DNA of 40,715 nt. It comes from an uncultured Bacteroidales bacterium. GTDB taxonomy: Bacteria > Bacteroidota > Bacteroidia > Bacteroidales > F082. Position 1 is the first letter of the stretch, and each line of letters begins with the position of its first letter. The stretch is taken from assembly GCA_947303055.1 (NCBI GenBank), contig CAMYXV010000007.1, forward strand, positions 1 to 40,715, read 5' to 3'. A program made the position numbers and the translations under genes. This document shows positions 7,510 through 16,422 of the stretch, piece after piece. The notes beneath the pieces are model-generated. The model was not told the origin of the DNA. It was given only the letters and a program-made list of their open reading frames with translations, and made no database searches.

Positions 7510-10500
7510 ATGAATAATCGAATGAAATGGCTTTTTAAAACTTTGGCGATGCTGTTGATGCTTTCGTCACCTCGACTTTTTGCCCAAACGATTGCCAATG
7601 CAGATTTCGAAAGTGGAAACACTGGTTTCCAATCAGATTATACTTATGTAAATCCGCAAAACAATGGCCAAAATGTGGGTATAGAAAACGGAAAGTACAC
7701 CGTTGACAATACTTCGAACGGACATGGAATCGGTAGTATTGGATGGCCGACAATTCAAGGTTATGGTGGCTCTGGTAAATACATGTTGGTCAATGGTTTT
7801 GGTGGCAATACAAATCCCACTAAAGCGGCATGGAAACAGACTGTCACAGTTACTCCTAATACCGATTACATCTTCTCTTGTCAAGTGGTGAATTTGGCAC
7901 AGTCGGTTTTCGGATATAGCCCCAATCCAGCCATATTGAGGTTGAAAATCAATGGCTCGACGGTAGGAAGTGATTATACTGTTGCACAAAACAACAATTG
8001 GCATGAATGGTCGATCTCGTGGAGCAACGGAAATGCCACACAAGTAGAGATTGCGATATACGATGTCTATACTGGTGATTCTGGTCTTGGCGACGACTTT
8101 GGCCTTGACCATCTTTCGCTTACTTCACAGGCTACCTATAGCGTGAACGCTGTGGATGATGATGTCCCGCTATGTGTCGAATACTATCAAACCTATCAGA
8201 TAGATGTGTTGGCCAATGACATCATCACACCGAGCGGTCAAATTTCAGGTGCAACGGTTCAAGTGATACAGGCACCGGTGCATGGTACCGCAAACTGGAA
8301 CAATAATACACACAAGATCAATTATACATTTTTGGATCAAGGCTATTACGGTGGCATTGACCAATTCAAGTATAGGGTCACGATTCCACATGGCGAGTCT
8401 TCTGATGCTTGGGTATATGTCAATACAGGTAGGACACCTAATGTTGGCTGGATTGACCCTCCTGGGCCGATTTGTGCAGGCGGTCCCTTGGGCATTCCCC
8501 TCCCATCCGTTGAACCCGACCAGGGCAGTGGGCAATGGGTGGCTAGCCAAACACAAAATGGCACTTATTCGTCTTTTGATGCTAACAATGTTCCGCTCTC
8601 GATGAATGGTTGGTATGTGAAGTTTAAAGCAACTAATGATTGCGGTGACGGTTACAGCAACACGGTGCAGATTACGGTAACCAATGGTCCGAGTTGGGCA
8701 TCGGGGCAGGCCGGACAAACGCCTCAGATTCAGCCTATTTGCGCAGGTGGTAACTTGAATTTGACACCTCCAAGTTTCAATGCCAATGGTTTACCCATCA
8801 TAAGCCAAGGTTGGGTGATTTCCCAAACGGAAAACGGAACCTACAACTCATTCAACCTGAACAACGTTCCGTCATCATATAACGGCTGGTACATCTGTTA
8901 CATGGTGGAAAGCAGCTGTGGCCCCATCTACAGCAGCCCCAAGCGGCAGTTGGTGGTGAACGTTGCACCCGATGTCACGGGGACATTGCAAGCACCCGAG
9001 GCCATTTGCGCAGGCGATGACCTTGAACTTACCGTACCGAGTTATACTGGGAATGGGACAGGCGCATGGGAAATCAGTCAGAATGCAAATGGTACTTACC
9101 AATCCTTTACTCCTCAGAATGTTCCAGCGACATACAACAATTGGTATATCCATTACAAGGTGAGCAACGATTGCGGCAACGATGTCAGCAATGCGGTGCA
9201 AATCCATGTGTATGATGCTCCGACGATTTCCACACCTGCAACACCTCAAGCCATTTGTGCTGGCAATAGTTTCAACCTTACCACGCCGACGATTCAAAAC
9301 AATGGCTCGACCGTCACCAACCAAGGTTGGCAGATTGCGGCCAATCAGAACGGCACCTATAATGCTTTCAATAACAACAATGTGCCCTATACTTACAACG
9401 GCTATTGGATTCGTTATTTCGCTGAGAATGATTGCGGAATGACTTATAGTGCGCCTGTCCAGATTACAGTGAACGACGAACCTGTTGTCGGCGACATTAC
9501 CACACCAGCAGGTATTTGTGCAGGCCAATCCTTCAACTTGACCACGCCCCAAGTCAACTGGAGACACACTAACCAAGGCACGGGCAGCTGGGAAATCCAG
9601 ATCAATGGTGTGTGGCAACCCCTGAACAACAGTAACATCCCATTCGACTATAATGGATGCAATATCCGCTATAAGGCTGTCAACGGATGTGGCACAAGCT
9701 ATTCCTCCAACTTGGTGCAGGTTACAGTGTATTCTACTGAGCCGACTTATGAGACTATCACAGCATGCGATACGTATATATGGAATGGCATCCAATGCGA
9801 TCACACGGGCGACTATCAGGCGCAAGTTCAAAATGAAAATGGTTGCACCATCACTGCCCACCTGCATTTCATTCTGAGCGATGCTTACACCGAAACGCAA
9901 ACGTTCTCTGAATGTGGCTCGTTTACATGGCCAGTGAATGGGCATAACTATACTGCCTCATGTAGCGATACCTGCTGGATTGAAAGCAGCAATCCTTTGA
10001 TTTGTGACAGTATCTTCATTCTAGACTTGACCATCAACAATGCTCCTCAGATAACGAGTAATATCTCTGCGCCGTCTGCCATTTGTGCGGGAAGTCCCAT
10101 GAGTGTTACGGCACCCCAATATGTAATGAACCATGTAGAAGGTGGAGATGCCCATTGGGAATATGCCTTCTCGGCCAATGGCCCCTTCACGCCTTTTGAC
10201 CCATCGGCTAACACTTTGACCATTGGCACTTACTATCTGCGTTTTGCAGTCATCAATGCTTGCGGCAATGCTTATAGCAATGTGGTTTCCTTCCATGTGG
10301 ACGAAGCCCCCGAGGCGTTGATGCAGCTTTCGGGGCAGCAGGTATGTGAAGGACAAAGCCTCGATTTGCCAGAGATTAGTGTCAACTGGAACAACGAAAA
10401 CCCAAACGACCGTGTGGCTCAATGGCAGATGGCCTCTACCCAAAATGGCACATACGCCCAGATTGACCCGACCATGCCCATGCAGATGAGCTATAATGGC

Positions 10501-12174
10501 TATTGGTTGCGTTTTTGGGCGCATAATTCCTGCGGCGATGACATCGTTGGCCCTGTTCAGATAACCGTGCTTACAGCGGAAGACCAATGGCTGGATACCA
10601 TCACGGCATGTGACATCTATATACTTCCTTCTGGAGAAGAAATTACGGAGAGTCTGGATGTTGAATATGAAGAATACGAACCTTGTTTCCATATCGTTCA
10701 CCAGCATATTGAGATTAACCATAGCGACCATGTGGTGGAGCCCATCACTTCATGTCATGAGACTTTTGAATGGCATGGGATGACTTTCTATTATTCCGAC
10801 CAAACTCAATATGCGACAGTTACGCTGACCAATATGGCAAACTGTGACAGTATTGTGGATTTGCAACTTGATTTCGACGAGTTTTCTTCCTATACGCACA
10901 ATAGAATTGCTTGTGACTCCTATGAGTGGGAGATGAATCCAGGTCATATTTACTATGAGACCCAACGTGATTCGGTGTTTGTGCCAGCCGTCGATCCAGA
11001 CGATTGCGATACGTGGTATTTCCTTAACCTCACTTTGGGACACAATAGTCTTAATGATGGCGGCACCATGACGGAATGCAGCGGTTTCGTCTGGCATGGC
11101 GTTCCCTATTACCAGAATGCCGTAGTGTATGACACCTTGTTTACAGCGGTGACTCATTGTGACAGTATTATTTCCTACGACCTTACCATTATCCCGCCGC
11201 TTTCAGGCGAGGAGAGCATCGTTTCGTGCCAACCCATTTGGTGGCAGGAACACTATTGCGAGGAAGAAGGTGATTATCAGCATATCTTCGAATCCCAACA
11301 AGGTTGCGACAGCATTGTCACCATGCACTTCAGCTTGGCGGACGAGATTGTCAACGAGTTCGACACAATAGCATGTGAGCCTTTCACCTGGTTTGAATAC
11401 GAATGCAACCAAGACGGCATGACCTGCTTCCACAGCTTCGTGACCTCTATGGGTTGCGACAGCACCGTCATCAAGCACGTGTATATGAACCATTTCGAGA
11501 TGAACACCCAGTTTATCTCCGCTTGCGACTGGTATGAATATAATGGCATTGTCTATGATGAGCCGGGTGTCACCTATATCGAAGTCGACACCATCTTCAA
11601 TCAGTATGGTTGCGACAGCATTGTCAGCAGGATTCACCTCGAAATCAAGGACTCGGAAATGATTGGGTTGATTGACGGTCTGTCAAATGTATATGTGGCT
11701 TCCAATCTGATCAACGGCATCTACCGTTATGAAATCAATCCTGACGAGGTGCAAGGTGAAATCACTTGGAGCCTTTCGAATCCCGATTGGTTGATTGTGG
11801 AAGATCAAGACAACTATTGCCGCGTCTTTGTCGGTACGCCTGGATCAGCCACATTGACCGCCAATTTCAGGACGCCCGATTGTGGCGAGATTGAGCGTGA
11901 ATTTATCATCAACGCAGGCTTCTTCGGTGTTGGGGAACAGACCATGGAAGTCAATGTGTACCCCAATCCTACCAAGGGAACGGTGACCATTGAGGCTGAA
12001 GGTATAGAAAGCGTTCGCTTGATTAACATGATGGGGCAGGTGCTTGAAGACCGTCATGGTATTCATACCAATAGTCTTGATTGGAATCTTTCTGGCTATG
12101 CACCTTCGGTATATCTTATTGAGATCCATACGGTCTATGGCACGGTGAAGAAACGTGTGACGGTTTGCAGATAA
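7510..12174 (+). CDS. Giant T9SS-sorted surface protein with repeated Ig/PKD-like and Cys-rich modules
   Basis: 1554 residues. Order: signal peptide to about residue 26 (ending LFAQT); a jelly-roll/CBM-like domain about 30-205 (NADFESGNTGFQS ... DFGLDHLSL); a cadherin-like domain about 215-310 (DVLANDIITPSGQ, tandem Ig-17 type). Then come seven modules starting ICAGG/ICAGD/VCEGQ at about 318, 409, 498, 581, 668, 857 and 945, sharing NGTYxxF, YNGWYI and xNDCG motifs. Between and after them is a second repeat family with CxxxxW and CDSIV motifs (about 750-850 and 1030-1377). The C-terminal domain (about 1477-1554) has VNVYPNPTKGTVTIE and ends KKRVTVCR, a type A T9SS sorting domain. The protein should cross the outer membrane through T9SS and remain on the surface or be released. 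No catalytic domain is recognisable; adhesion or glycan binding is a guess. Confidence 0.9.
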   Translation: MNNRMKWLFKTLAMLLMLSSPRLFAQTIANADFESGNTGFQSDYTYVNPQNNGQNVGIENGKYTVDNTSNGHGIGSIGWPTIQGYGGSGKYMLVNGFGGNTNPTKAAWKQTVTVTPNTDYIFSCQVVNLAQSVFGYSPNPAILRLKINGSTVGSDYTVAQNNNWHEWSISWSNGNATQVEIAIYDVYTGDSGLGDDFGLDHLSLTSQATYSVNAVDDDVPLCVEYYQTYQIDVLANDIITPSGQISGATVQVIQAPVHGTANWNNNTHKINYTFLDQGYYGGIDQFKYRVTIPHGESSDAWVYVNTGRTPNVGWIDPPGPICAGGPLGIPLPSVEPDQGSGQWVASQTQNGTYSSFDANNVPLSMNGWYVKFKATNDCGDGYSNTVQITVTNGPSWASGQAGQTPQIQPICAGGNLNLTPPSFNANGLPIISQGWVISQTENGTYNSFNLNNVPSSYNGWYICYMVESSCGPIYSSPKRQLVVNVAPDVTGTLQAPEAICAGDDLELTVPSYTGNGTGAWEISQNANGTYQSFTPQNVPATYNNWYIHYKVSNDCGNDVSNAVQIHVYDAPTISTPATPQAICAGNSFNLTTPTIQNNGSTVTNQGWQIAANQNGTYNAFNNNNVPYTYNGYWIRYFAENDCGMTYSAPVQITVNDEPVVGDITTPAGICAGQSFNLTTPQVNWRHTNQGTGSWEIQINGVWQPLNNSNIPFDYNGCNIRYKAVNGCGTSYSSNLVQVTVYSTEPTYETITACDTYIWNGIQCDHTGDYQAQVQNENGCTITAHLHFILSDAYTETQTFSECGSFTWPVNGHNYTASCSDTCWIESSNPLICDSIFILDLTINNAPQITSNISAPSAICAGSPMSVTAPQYVMNHVEGGDAHWEYAFSANGPFTPFDPSANTLTIGTYYLRFAVINACGNAYSNVVSFHVDEAPEALMQLSGQQVCEGQSLDLPEISVNWNNENPNDRVAQWQMASTQNGTYAQIDPTMPMQMSYNGYWLRFWAHNSCGDDIVGPVQITVLTAEDQWLDTITACDIYILPSGEEITESLDVEYEEYEPCFHIVHQHIEINHSDHVVEPITSCHETFEWHGMTFYYSDQTQYATVTLTNMANCDSIVDLQLDFDEFSSYTHNRIACDSYEWEMNPGHIYYETQRDSVFVPAVDPDDCDTWYFLNLTLGHNSLNDGGTMTECSGFVWHGVPYYQNAVVYDTLFTAVTHCDSIISYDLTIIPPLSGEESIVSCQPIWWQEHYCEEEGDYQHIFESQQGCDSIVTMHFSLADEIVNEFDTIACEPFTWFEYECNQDGMTCFHSFVTSMGCDSTVIKHVYMNHFEMNTQFISACDWYEYNGIVYDEPGVTYIEVDTIFNQYGCDSIVSRIHLEIKDSEMIGLIDGLSNVYVASNLINGIYRYEINPDEVQGEITWSLSNPDWLIVEDQDNYCRVFVGTPGSATLTANFRTPDCGEIEREFIINAGFFGVGEQTMEVNVYPNPTKGTVTIEAEGIESVRLINMMGQVLEDRHGIHTNSLDWNLSGYAPSVYLIEIHTVYGTVKKRVTVCR

Positions 12175-12186
12175 AGGTTGGGCCGT

Positions 12187-12218
12187 TTTGTGACGAACGA
12201 GAATAATTGTTATTTTTG
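12187..12218 (+). promoter_or_regulatory. Promoter of second T9SS surface-protein gene
   Basis: TTTG at 12187-12190, a 20-base spacer, and TATTTTTG at 12211-12218: an exact match to the Bacteroidota -33/-7 pattern. The ATG at 12243 is 24 nt further on. It implies that the second surface gene is transcribed independently of the first, although only 68 nt separate them. Confidence 0.8.
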
Positions 12219-12242
12219 CGCAACCAACTAACTGAATTGACT

Positions 12243-14885
12243 ATGAAAAGAAGGTTGTTTTTGTCGGCTTTGATGATTCTTTTGGCGTATATGGCTATGG
12301 CTCAGCCAGTCACTATCACGCCCCCTTCGGCTAATATCGAACTAGGTCAGTCGGTGACGCTGACGGCCTCGGGGGCCACCTATTACACATGGTCTCCTGC
12401 TACAGGACTATCGACAACCGAAGGGCCAGTAGTTGTGGCATCGCCTATGGTGACTACCACTTACACCTGCTCGGGTTATGCCCCAGGTGCCGAGAGTGTT
12501 GTCAATGGTAACTTTGATCAAGGCAATGTGGGGTTTACCTCAGCATACCAATACAATACCAATCTTTTTGGGGAAGGAACCTATTATGTGGATTACGATG
12601 CCAGTCTTCATCATGAGAATTTTGTCGGTCTTGGCCATGGCGGTACGGGTAATTTCATGATTGTCAACGGGGCGACTACTCCCGGGATAAATGTATGGAC
12701 AGAACAGATTACAGTCGTTCCCAACACCTACTATGCTTTCTCCACATGGGTGTGTACGCTTGCTGGTACTCCCGACCAGGTGGCATTGCTTCAATTCAGC
12801 ATTAATGGTAATCAAATCGGCGGCATTTTTTCGGCGCCTGCACAATTCAACACATGGCAGCAGTTTTATGAGCTATGGTACAGCGGCAGTTCCACTTCGG
12901 CTACCATTACTATCCTGAACCAAAACACGGGTGTTGCCGGAAACGACTTTGGCTTGGATGATATTTCGTTCTGTGAGATTGTGTTGGTCGGTGCGCCCCA
13001 ATGCACAGTCTATGTGGGCAGCATGAGCGCGACAGCCACTGCCGATGATACCGAACTCTGCGAAGGTGAGTTGACCACGCTGCACGCCCTGCCGACTGGC
13101 GGTTCGGGTAACTACTCCTATAGCTGGACACCCGCCAACAGCTTGAACAATGCCACCATCCAGCATCCGGTGGCGACGCCGCCTGTCGGTACCACAACCT
13201 ACACTTGTCATATCACTGACAACAGCTGGGGCAGTTCACAGGACGTGAGCGTCACCATCGTGGTGCATCCCAATGAAGTGGCGCATGAGTACGATACCAT
13301 TTGTGAAGGCGATACTTACGACTTCTATGGCCAAATGGTCAGCGTTCCAGCCCTGTATGAGCATCACACGCAAACCCAATATGGTTGCGACAAGACCATC
13401 TACCTGCATTTGGACAACTGGCCAACTTATGACGAGACAACCATCACTGATTACATCTGTGACGGTGAGAGTTATTTGTTTTATGGTACCTCATACAACC
13501 ACTCTTGCCAAGAAGCCTATACTGACCACAGCATCCACGGCTGCGACAGTATTGTCAGGCTTAACTTGACCGTCTATCCGCCTAATGATACCTTGGTTAT
13601 TGATCCGAGCATCTGTGTTGGAGACACTTACAATTTCCATGGAACATTGTATGACCAGGACGGCCAAATCGCCTATTTCGACACCATCGACAATCATGGC
13701 TGTTTGAAAGTGGAGAAGCTGGTACTTACCGTTGACCAATACCAGATGCCTCCTGTGCTCAACCAATATGAATGCTATACGCATGGGTCGACTCCGAGTT
13801 GGTATTGGGACAAGACGGGAATTACCTATCATGAGGACACCTACGACGAAATCATCCTTGATGACCCGAATGGGGGTTGCCCTATTAAGCATCGTCTGGA
13901 TCTGAAATTCCATGAGGAATTCTACGACGAGCAGACGAAAGTGGCATGTGACTATTATTATTGGCCTATTACTGGTGTGACCTATTACGAAAGCCAGGAT
14001 AGGATTGAGAAGACTTTCCATACAACATTCGGTAATATCGAATGCGACAGCACTTATGTGCTTCATCTTGAGATTAGTGATTATGAAACGTTTGAATTTA
14101 CTGTACCGCCAGAGGAAAGCTGCGATAGTTATTTCTGGGATCCTCAAGGGCTAGAATACACTACGGAAGACCCATTTGATCCTGAGAACCATATCTTTAC
14201 AGAGTCTGACGAGTATCACAGGAGGTATAAGAACACACTCGGCTGCGATAGCGTCGTTACGATGCATGTCGAATTCGACTATACGCCAGTGCCCACGGAG
14301 ATTTATCCTATGGATCCGGCCAATACCGCTCCGCATTGGGTGGTCACGGCAACGGAGTTTCAGATCAACTCATACGATTTCCATTTGTGGGACACCAACC
14401 CGCACTGTTATTGGGACAGTGTCACCTGGAGTTTTGAAGAGCCCTTGTCATGGGTGCTTGAACCTTTCGGTGAAAAAAACCAGTGCTGTAAGGTGTATGT
14501 GCTGAGTCAGGTGGAGGATACTGTATGGCTATCAGCTCGGGCTTTTAACCGTTGCGCTCAGGATGGCATCGAACAAAGATACTGGTTTGTCTGTTCTTTC
14601 TATGGGGTAGAAGAGGACGGCCCTTCGACAGGCTCAGGGTCCTCGAACTTTGAGGTTGTCCCGAACCCCAACAACGGACAGATGACGCTTCATTTTGAGC
14701 GGCTCACAGGTAAAATAGATGTCAAGGTTTATGACATGAGGGGCGCCCTGATTGATAATGTTCAGACGTATAATGAAGTAGGATCAAACTCTATGGCATA
14801 CAATTTGAAAGGCAGTTGTGGCGTTTATTTCTTTGTGGTCACAGGAAAAGAAGGTGTGGTGGCGAAAAAAGTGATTGTCAGATAA
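12243..14885 (+). CDS. Second T9SS-sorted surface protein, paralogous architecture
   Basis: The ORF track starts at 12207 inside the promoter; ATG 12243 gives a proper signal peptide (MKRRLFLSALMILLAYMAMAQ) and 880 residues. Order: Ig/PKD-like domain about 22-75; CBM-like domain about 80-255 with the same ending as the upstream protein (NDFGLDDISF); PKD-like domain about 258-350; then repeats with ICxGDxYxFxG and GCDSIV-type motifs about 350-680. A short linker containing GPSTGSG (about 792-799) precedes a C-terminal sorting domain (VVPNPNNGQMTLHFE ... VAKKVIVR). The shared N-terminal domain and repeats mark it as a paralogue of the preceding protein. The linker is encoded by a dispersed palindromic repeat. 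Cargo of the T9SS; ligand unknown. Confidence 0.9.
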   Translation: MKRRLFLSALMILLAYMAMAQPVTITPPSANIELGQSVTLTASGATYYTWSPATGLSTTEGPVVVASPMVTTTYTCSGYAPGAESVVNGNFDQGNVGFTSAYQYNTNLFGEGTYYVDYDASLHHENFVGLGHGGTGNFMIVNGATTPGINVWTEQITVVPNTYYAFSTWVCTLAGTPDQVALLQFSINGNQIGGIFSAPAQFNTWQQFYELWYSGSSTSATITILNQNTGVAGNDFGLDDISFCEIVLVGAPQCTVYVGSMSATATADDTELCEGELTTLHALPTGGSGNYSYSWTPANSLNNATIQHPVATPPVGTTTYTCHITDNSWGSSQDVSVTIVVHPNEVAHEYDTICEGDTYDFYGQMVSVPALYEHHTQTQYGCDKTIYLHLDNWPTYDETTITDYICDGESYLFYGTSYNHSCQEAYTDHSIHGCDSIVRLNLTVYPPNDTLVIDPSICVGDTYNFHGTLYDQDGQIAYFDTIDNHGCLKVEKLVLTVDQYQMPPVLNQYECYTHGSTPSWYWDKTGITYHEDTYDEIILDDPNGGCPIKHRLDLKFHEEFYDEQTKVACDYYYWPITGVTYYESQDRIEKTFHTTFGNIECDSTYVLHLEISDYETFEFTVPPEESCDSYFWDPQGLEYTTEDPFDPENHIFTESDEYHRRYKNTLGCDSVVTMHVEFDYTPVPTEIYPMDPANTAPHWVVTATEFQINSYDFHLWDTNPHCYWDSVTWSFEEPLSWVLEPFGEKNQCCKVYVLSQVEDTVWLSARAFNRCAQDGIEQRYWFVCSFYGVEEDGPSTGSGSSNFEVVPNPNNGQMTLHFERLTGKIDVKVYDMRGALIDNVQTYNEVGSNSMAYNLKGSCGVYFFVVTGKEGVVAKKVIVR
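14619..14642. repeat. Dispersed palindromic repeat, copy A, in frame in T9SS gene
   Basis: The core CCCTTCGACAGGCTCAGGG (14621-14639), with GG before and TCC after, matches a second copy at 38408-38426 exactly. CCCT and AGGG form short outer arms. It is read through as GPSTGSG, exactly in the linker before the sorting domain. Confidence 0.8.
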
Positions 14886-14893
14886 ATGTTTGA

Positions 14894-15553
14894 ATGATGA
14901 AAAACAGAATAATCATATGGGTTTCAGGCTTGCTTATGTTGGGTAGCTTGGCTCTGAGTTCCTGCACAAAAAACGACGACAACACAATCGCGCTTATCGG
15001 TACGGAATACTACATTGACGATATCCTTTCTGTGATTCCGAGTTCGGTGCAGACACGGTTTTTTGCTGATTTTGGGGGCATCCCGGAAGGACCTGTGCCA
15101 CCCAAGGTGGAAGGCAGTTATGTGATGAGTCCCAAACAACGTGTGAGCTCCAATGTGGCTGTGGTGGACTGGCCTATTAATGTTGTTGAAAACAATACAT
15201 GGTTACGGTTTTCAAACCAGCATAATGGCATCGTCAAGATGGATTTGAACGAGGCCACGGAAACGAAGACGGACACCGTGTTTGTTTGTGGCAATGGCAA
15301 TGCCTTTACGGTTTATTTCATTGAGAATAAGGAATATGAGATGGGAATGGGCGGGCAGACCTATCATGCGCGAGTGAAACGAGGCATTGTCATGAAAGGT
15401 CAAGTGACCAGTGACGGGCTTTCCGATTTCCGTTATGCAACGGTCATCATGGAAACAGAAGACGATTCTAATGGCATCTTTACTCAGTATCCCCCAGGTT
15501 CTTATTTCATCTATAAGGACGGTGATGGTGTGGCAAGGAATGAGGAATGGTAA
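14894..15553 (+). CDS. Lipoprotein of unknown function in surface-protein cluster
   Basis: 219 residues. The N-terminus has a charged start (MMKNR), a hydrophobic core and the lipobox LSSC with Cys24, followed by a KNDDN spacer typical of lipoproteins that can be moved to the outer membrane or surface in Bacteroidota. I do not recognise the remaining ~190 residues. They include IGTEYYIDDILSVIP, RFSNQHNGIVKMDLNEATE and METEDDSN, and look beta-rich, without catalytic motifs. ATG 14897 is an equally possible start. The gene begins 8 nt after the T9SS gene and ends 11 nt before the outer-membrane barrel gene, so the three are almost certainly co-transcribed. Confidence 0.85.
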   Translation: MMKNRIIIWVSGLLMLGSLALSSCTKNDDNTIALIGTEYYIDDILSVIPSSVQTRFFADFGGIPEGPVPPKVEGSYVMSPKQRVSSNVAVVDWPINVVENNTWLRFSNQHNGIVKMDLNEATETKTDTVFVCGNGNAFTVYFIENKEYEMGMGGQTYHARVKRGIVMKGQVTSDGLSDFRYATVIMETEDDSNGIFTQYPPGSYFIYKDGDGVARNEEW

Positions 15554-15564
15554 ATAGTAAAGCA

Positions 15565-16386
15565 ATGAAAAGGTACTTGATAATCATATTGTTGACTGTT
15601 TTTGTTGGCGGTGTTTCCTTCGCTCAGTCGGGTAACAACCCGCCTGTGGAGAAGTCCGTTTCCATCGGGCTCAAAGGCGGTATGAATATGCCTCGAATGT
15701 ACTATTTCAATAATACGGCCTTGCAGCAATTGCCTCAGGCTTACGCTTTCACTCCGATGGGAGGCCTGTTTGTAGACATCCCCATGGGCAATGTTCTTGT
15801 TTTGTCGCCTGAGGTGGTGTATCTGCAACGCGGCACCGACATCAGCTATGAGCACTATTCAAGTGCGCAGGTTCACTACGCTATGTCTGTGCATTATGTG
15901 GATTTCCGTCTGCCCTTAGAAATACGTCTGCCCATCAAACCTTATTTACAGCCTTTTCTTTCAATAGGTGCTGAGGCAGGGATGCGTTTAGGTGGCCAAA
16001 TCCACATTGACCGTACCGCACCCATTGAATTTGACCAGACCATCGATGTAGGCGATGCCAACATGAACTTGATACACGCAGGAGCCTTTGCTGGTGTGGG
16101 CATCCGTAGCCGTATAGGTTTGGGAGGCCGACATATCCTGCTCAAGCTTAATGCTACGGTGCATCAAGGGCTGCTCGACAATTATGGAACTGCTGAGAAG
16201 GAGGGAAGTGTGCCCGCTGTCAATGTCAATGCCTATCAGGTGACGGGCTGGCGTTTGCCGCAAGGTCTGGAGGTTACATTAGGCGTGGCTATTCCTTTGG
16301 AGAAGCATCTTGAGGACGCTTGTGCTACTTTTGCAAAGGACCGTTACCGTCGTCACGGCAAAAGAGGGCATTTGTTCGGGTATTGA
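15565..16386 (+). CDS. Outer-membrane beta-barrel protein (porin-family/PorT-like fold)
   Basis: The ORF track starts at 15547, inside the preceding gene; ATG 15565 gives the normal signal peptide MKRYLIIILLTVFVGGVSFAQ and 273 residues. The mature part shows alternating beta-strands typical of small barrels: SIGLKGGMNMPRMYY, LVLSPEVVYLQRG, VDFRLPLEIRLPIKPYLQPF, GAFAGVGIRSRIGLGG and LEVTLGVAIPL. The pattern VDFRLPLEI...KPYLQPFLSIGAEAG is common to Bacteroidota OMP_b-brl_2/PorT-like proteins. It ends with a basic tail (RYRRHGKRGHLFGY), unusual because barrels normally end in an aromatic-terminated strand; the final Tyr may still serve. Third gene of the cluster with the T9SS protein and lipoprotein, so an outer-membrane partner role is plausible. 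Confidence 0.82.
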   Translation: MKRYLIIILLTVFVGGVSFAQSGNNPPVEKSVSIGLKGGMNMPRMYYFNNTALQQLPQAYAFTPMGGLFVDIPMGNVLVLSPEVVYLQRGTDISYEHYSSAQVHYAMSVHYVDFRLPLEIRLPIKPYLQPFLSIGAEAGMRLGGQIHIDRTAPIEFDQTIDVGDANMNLIHAGAFAGVGIRSRIGLGGRHILLKLNATVHQGLLDNYGTAEKEGSVPAVNVNAYQVTGWRLPQGLEVTLGVAIPLEKHLEDACATFAKDRYRRHGKRGHLFGY

Positions 16387-16397
16387 TTAAGATTTTG

Positions 16398-16405
16398 TAT
16401 CTTTG
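16398..16405 (+). promoter_or_regulatory. -7 box before BatA/VWA gene
   Basis: TATCTTTG at 16398-16405, within a 13-base string TATCTTTGCCGCC that recurs identically at 27311. The nearest TTTG upstream (16371-16374) is 23 bases away, slightly longer than usual. The start codon at 16423 follows 17 nt later. Confidence 0.55.
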
Positions 16406-16422
16406 CCGCCTGTTTTTAGCTT

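Noticed and set aside
8875-9945. 356-aa minus-strand ORF inside the first T9SS gene
   Set aside because: It mirrors the repeated modules on the + strand and has no signal, start context or family resemblance.
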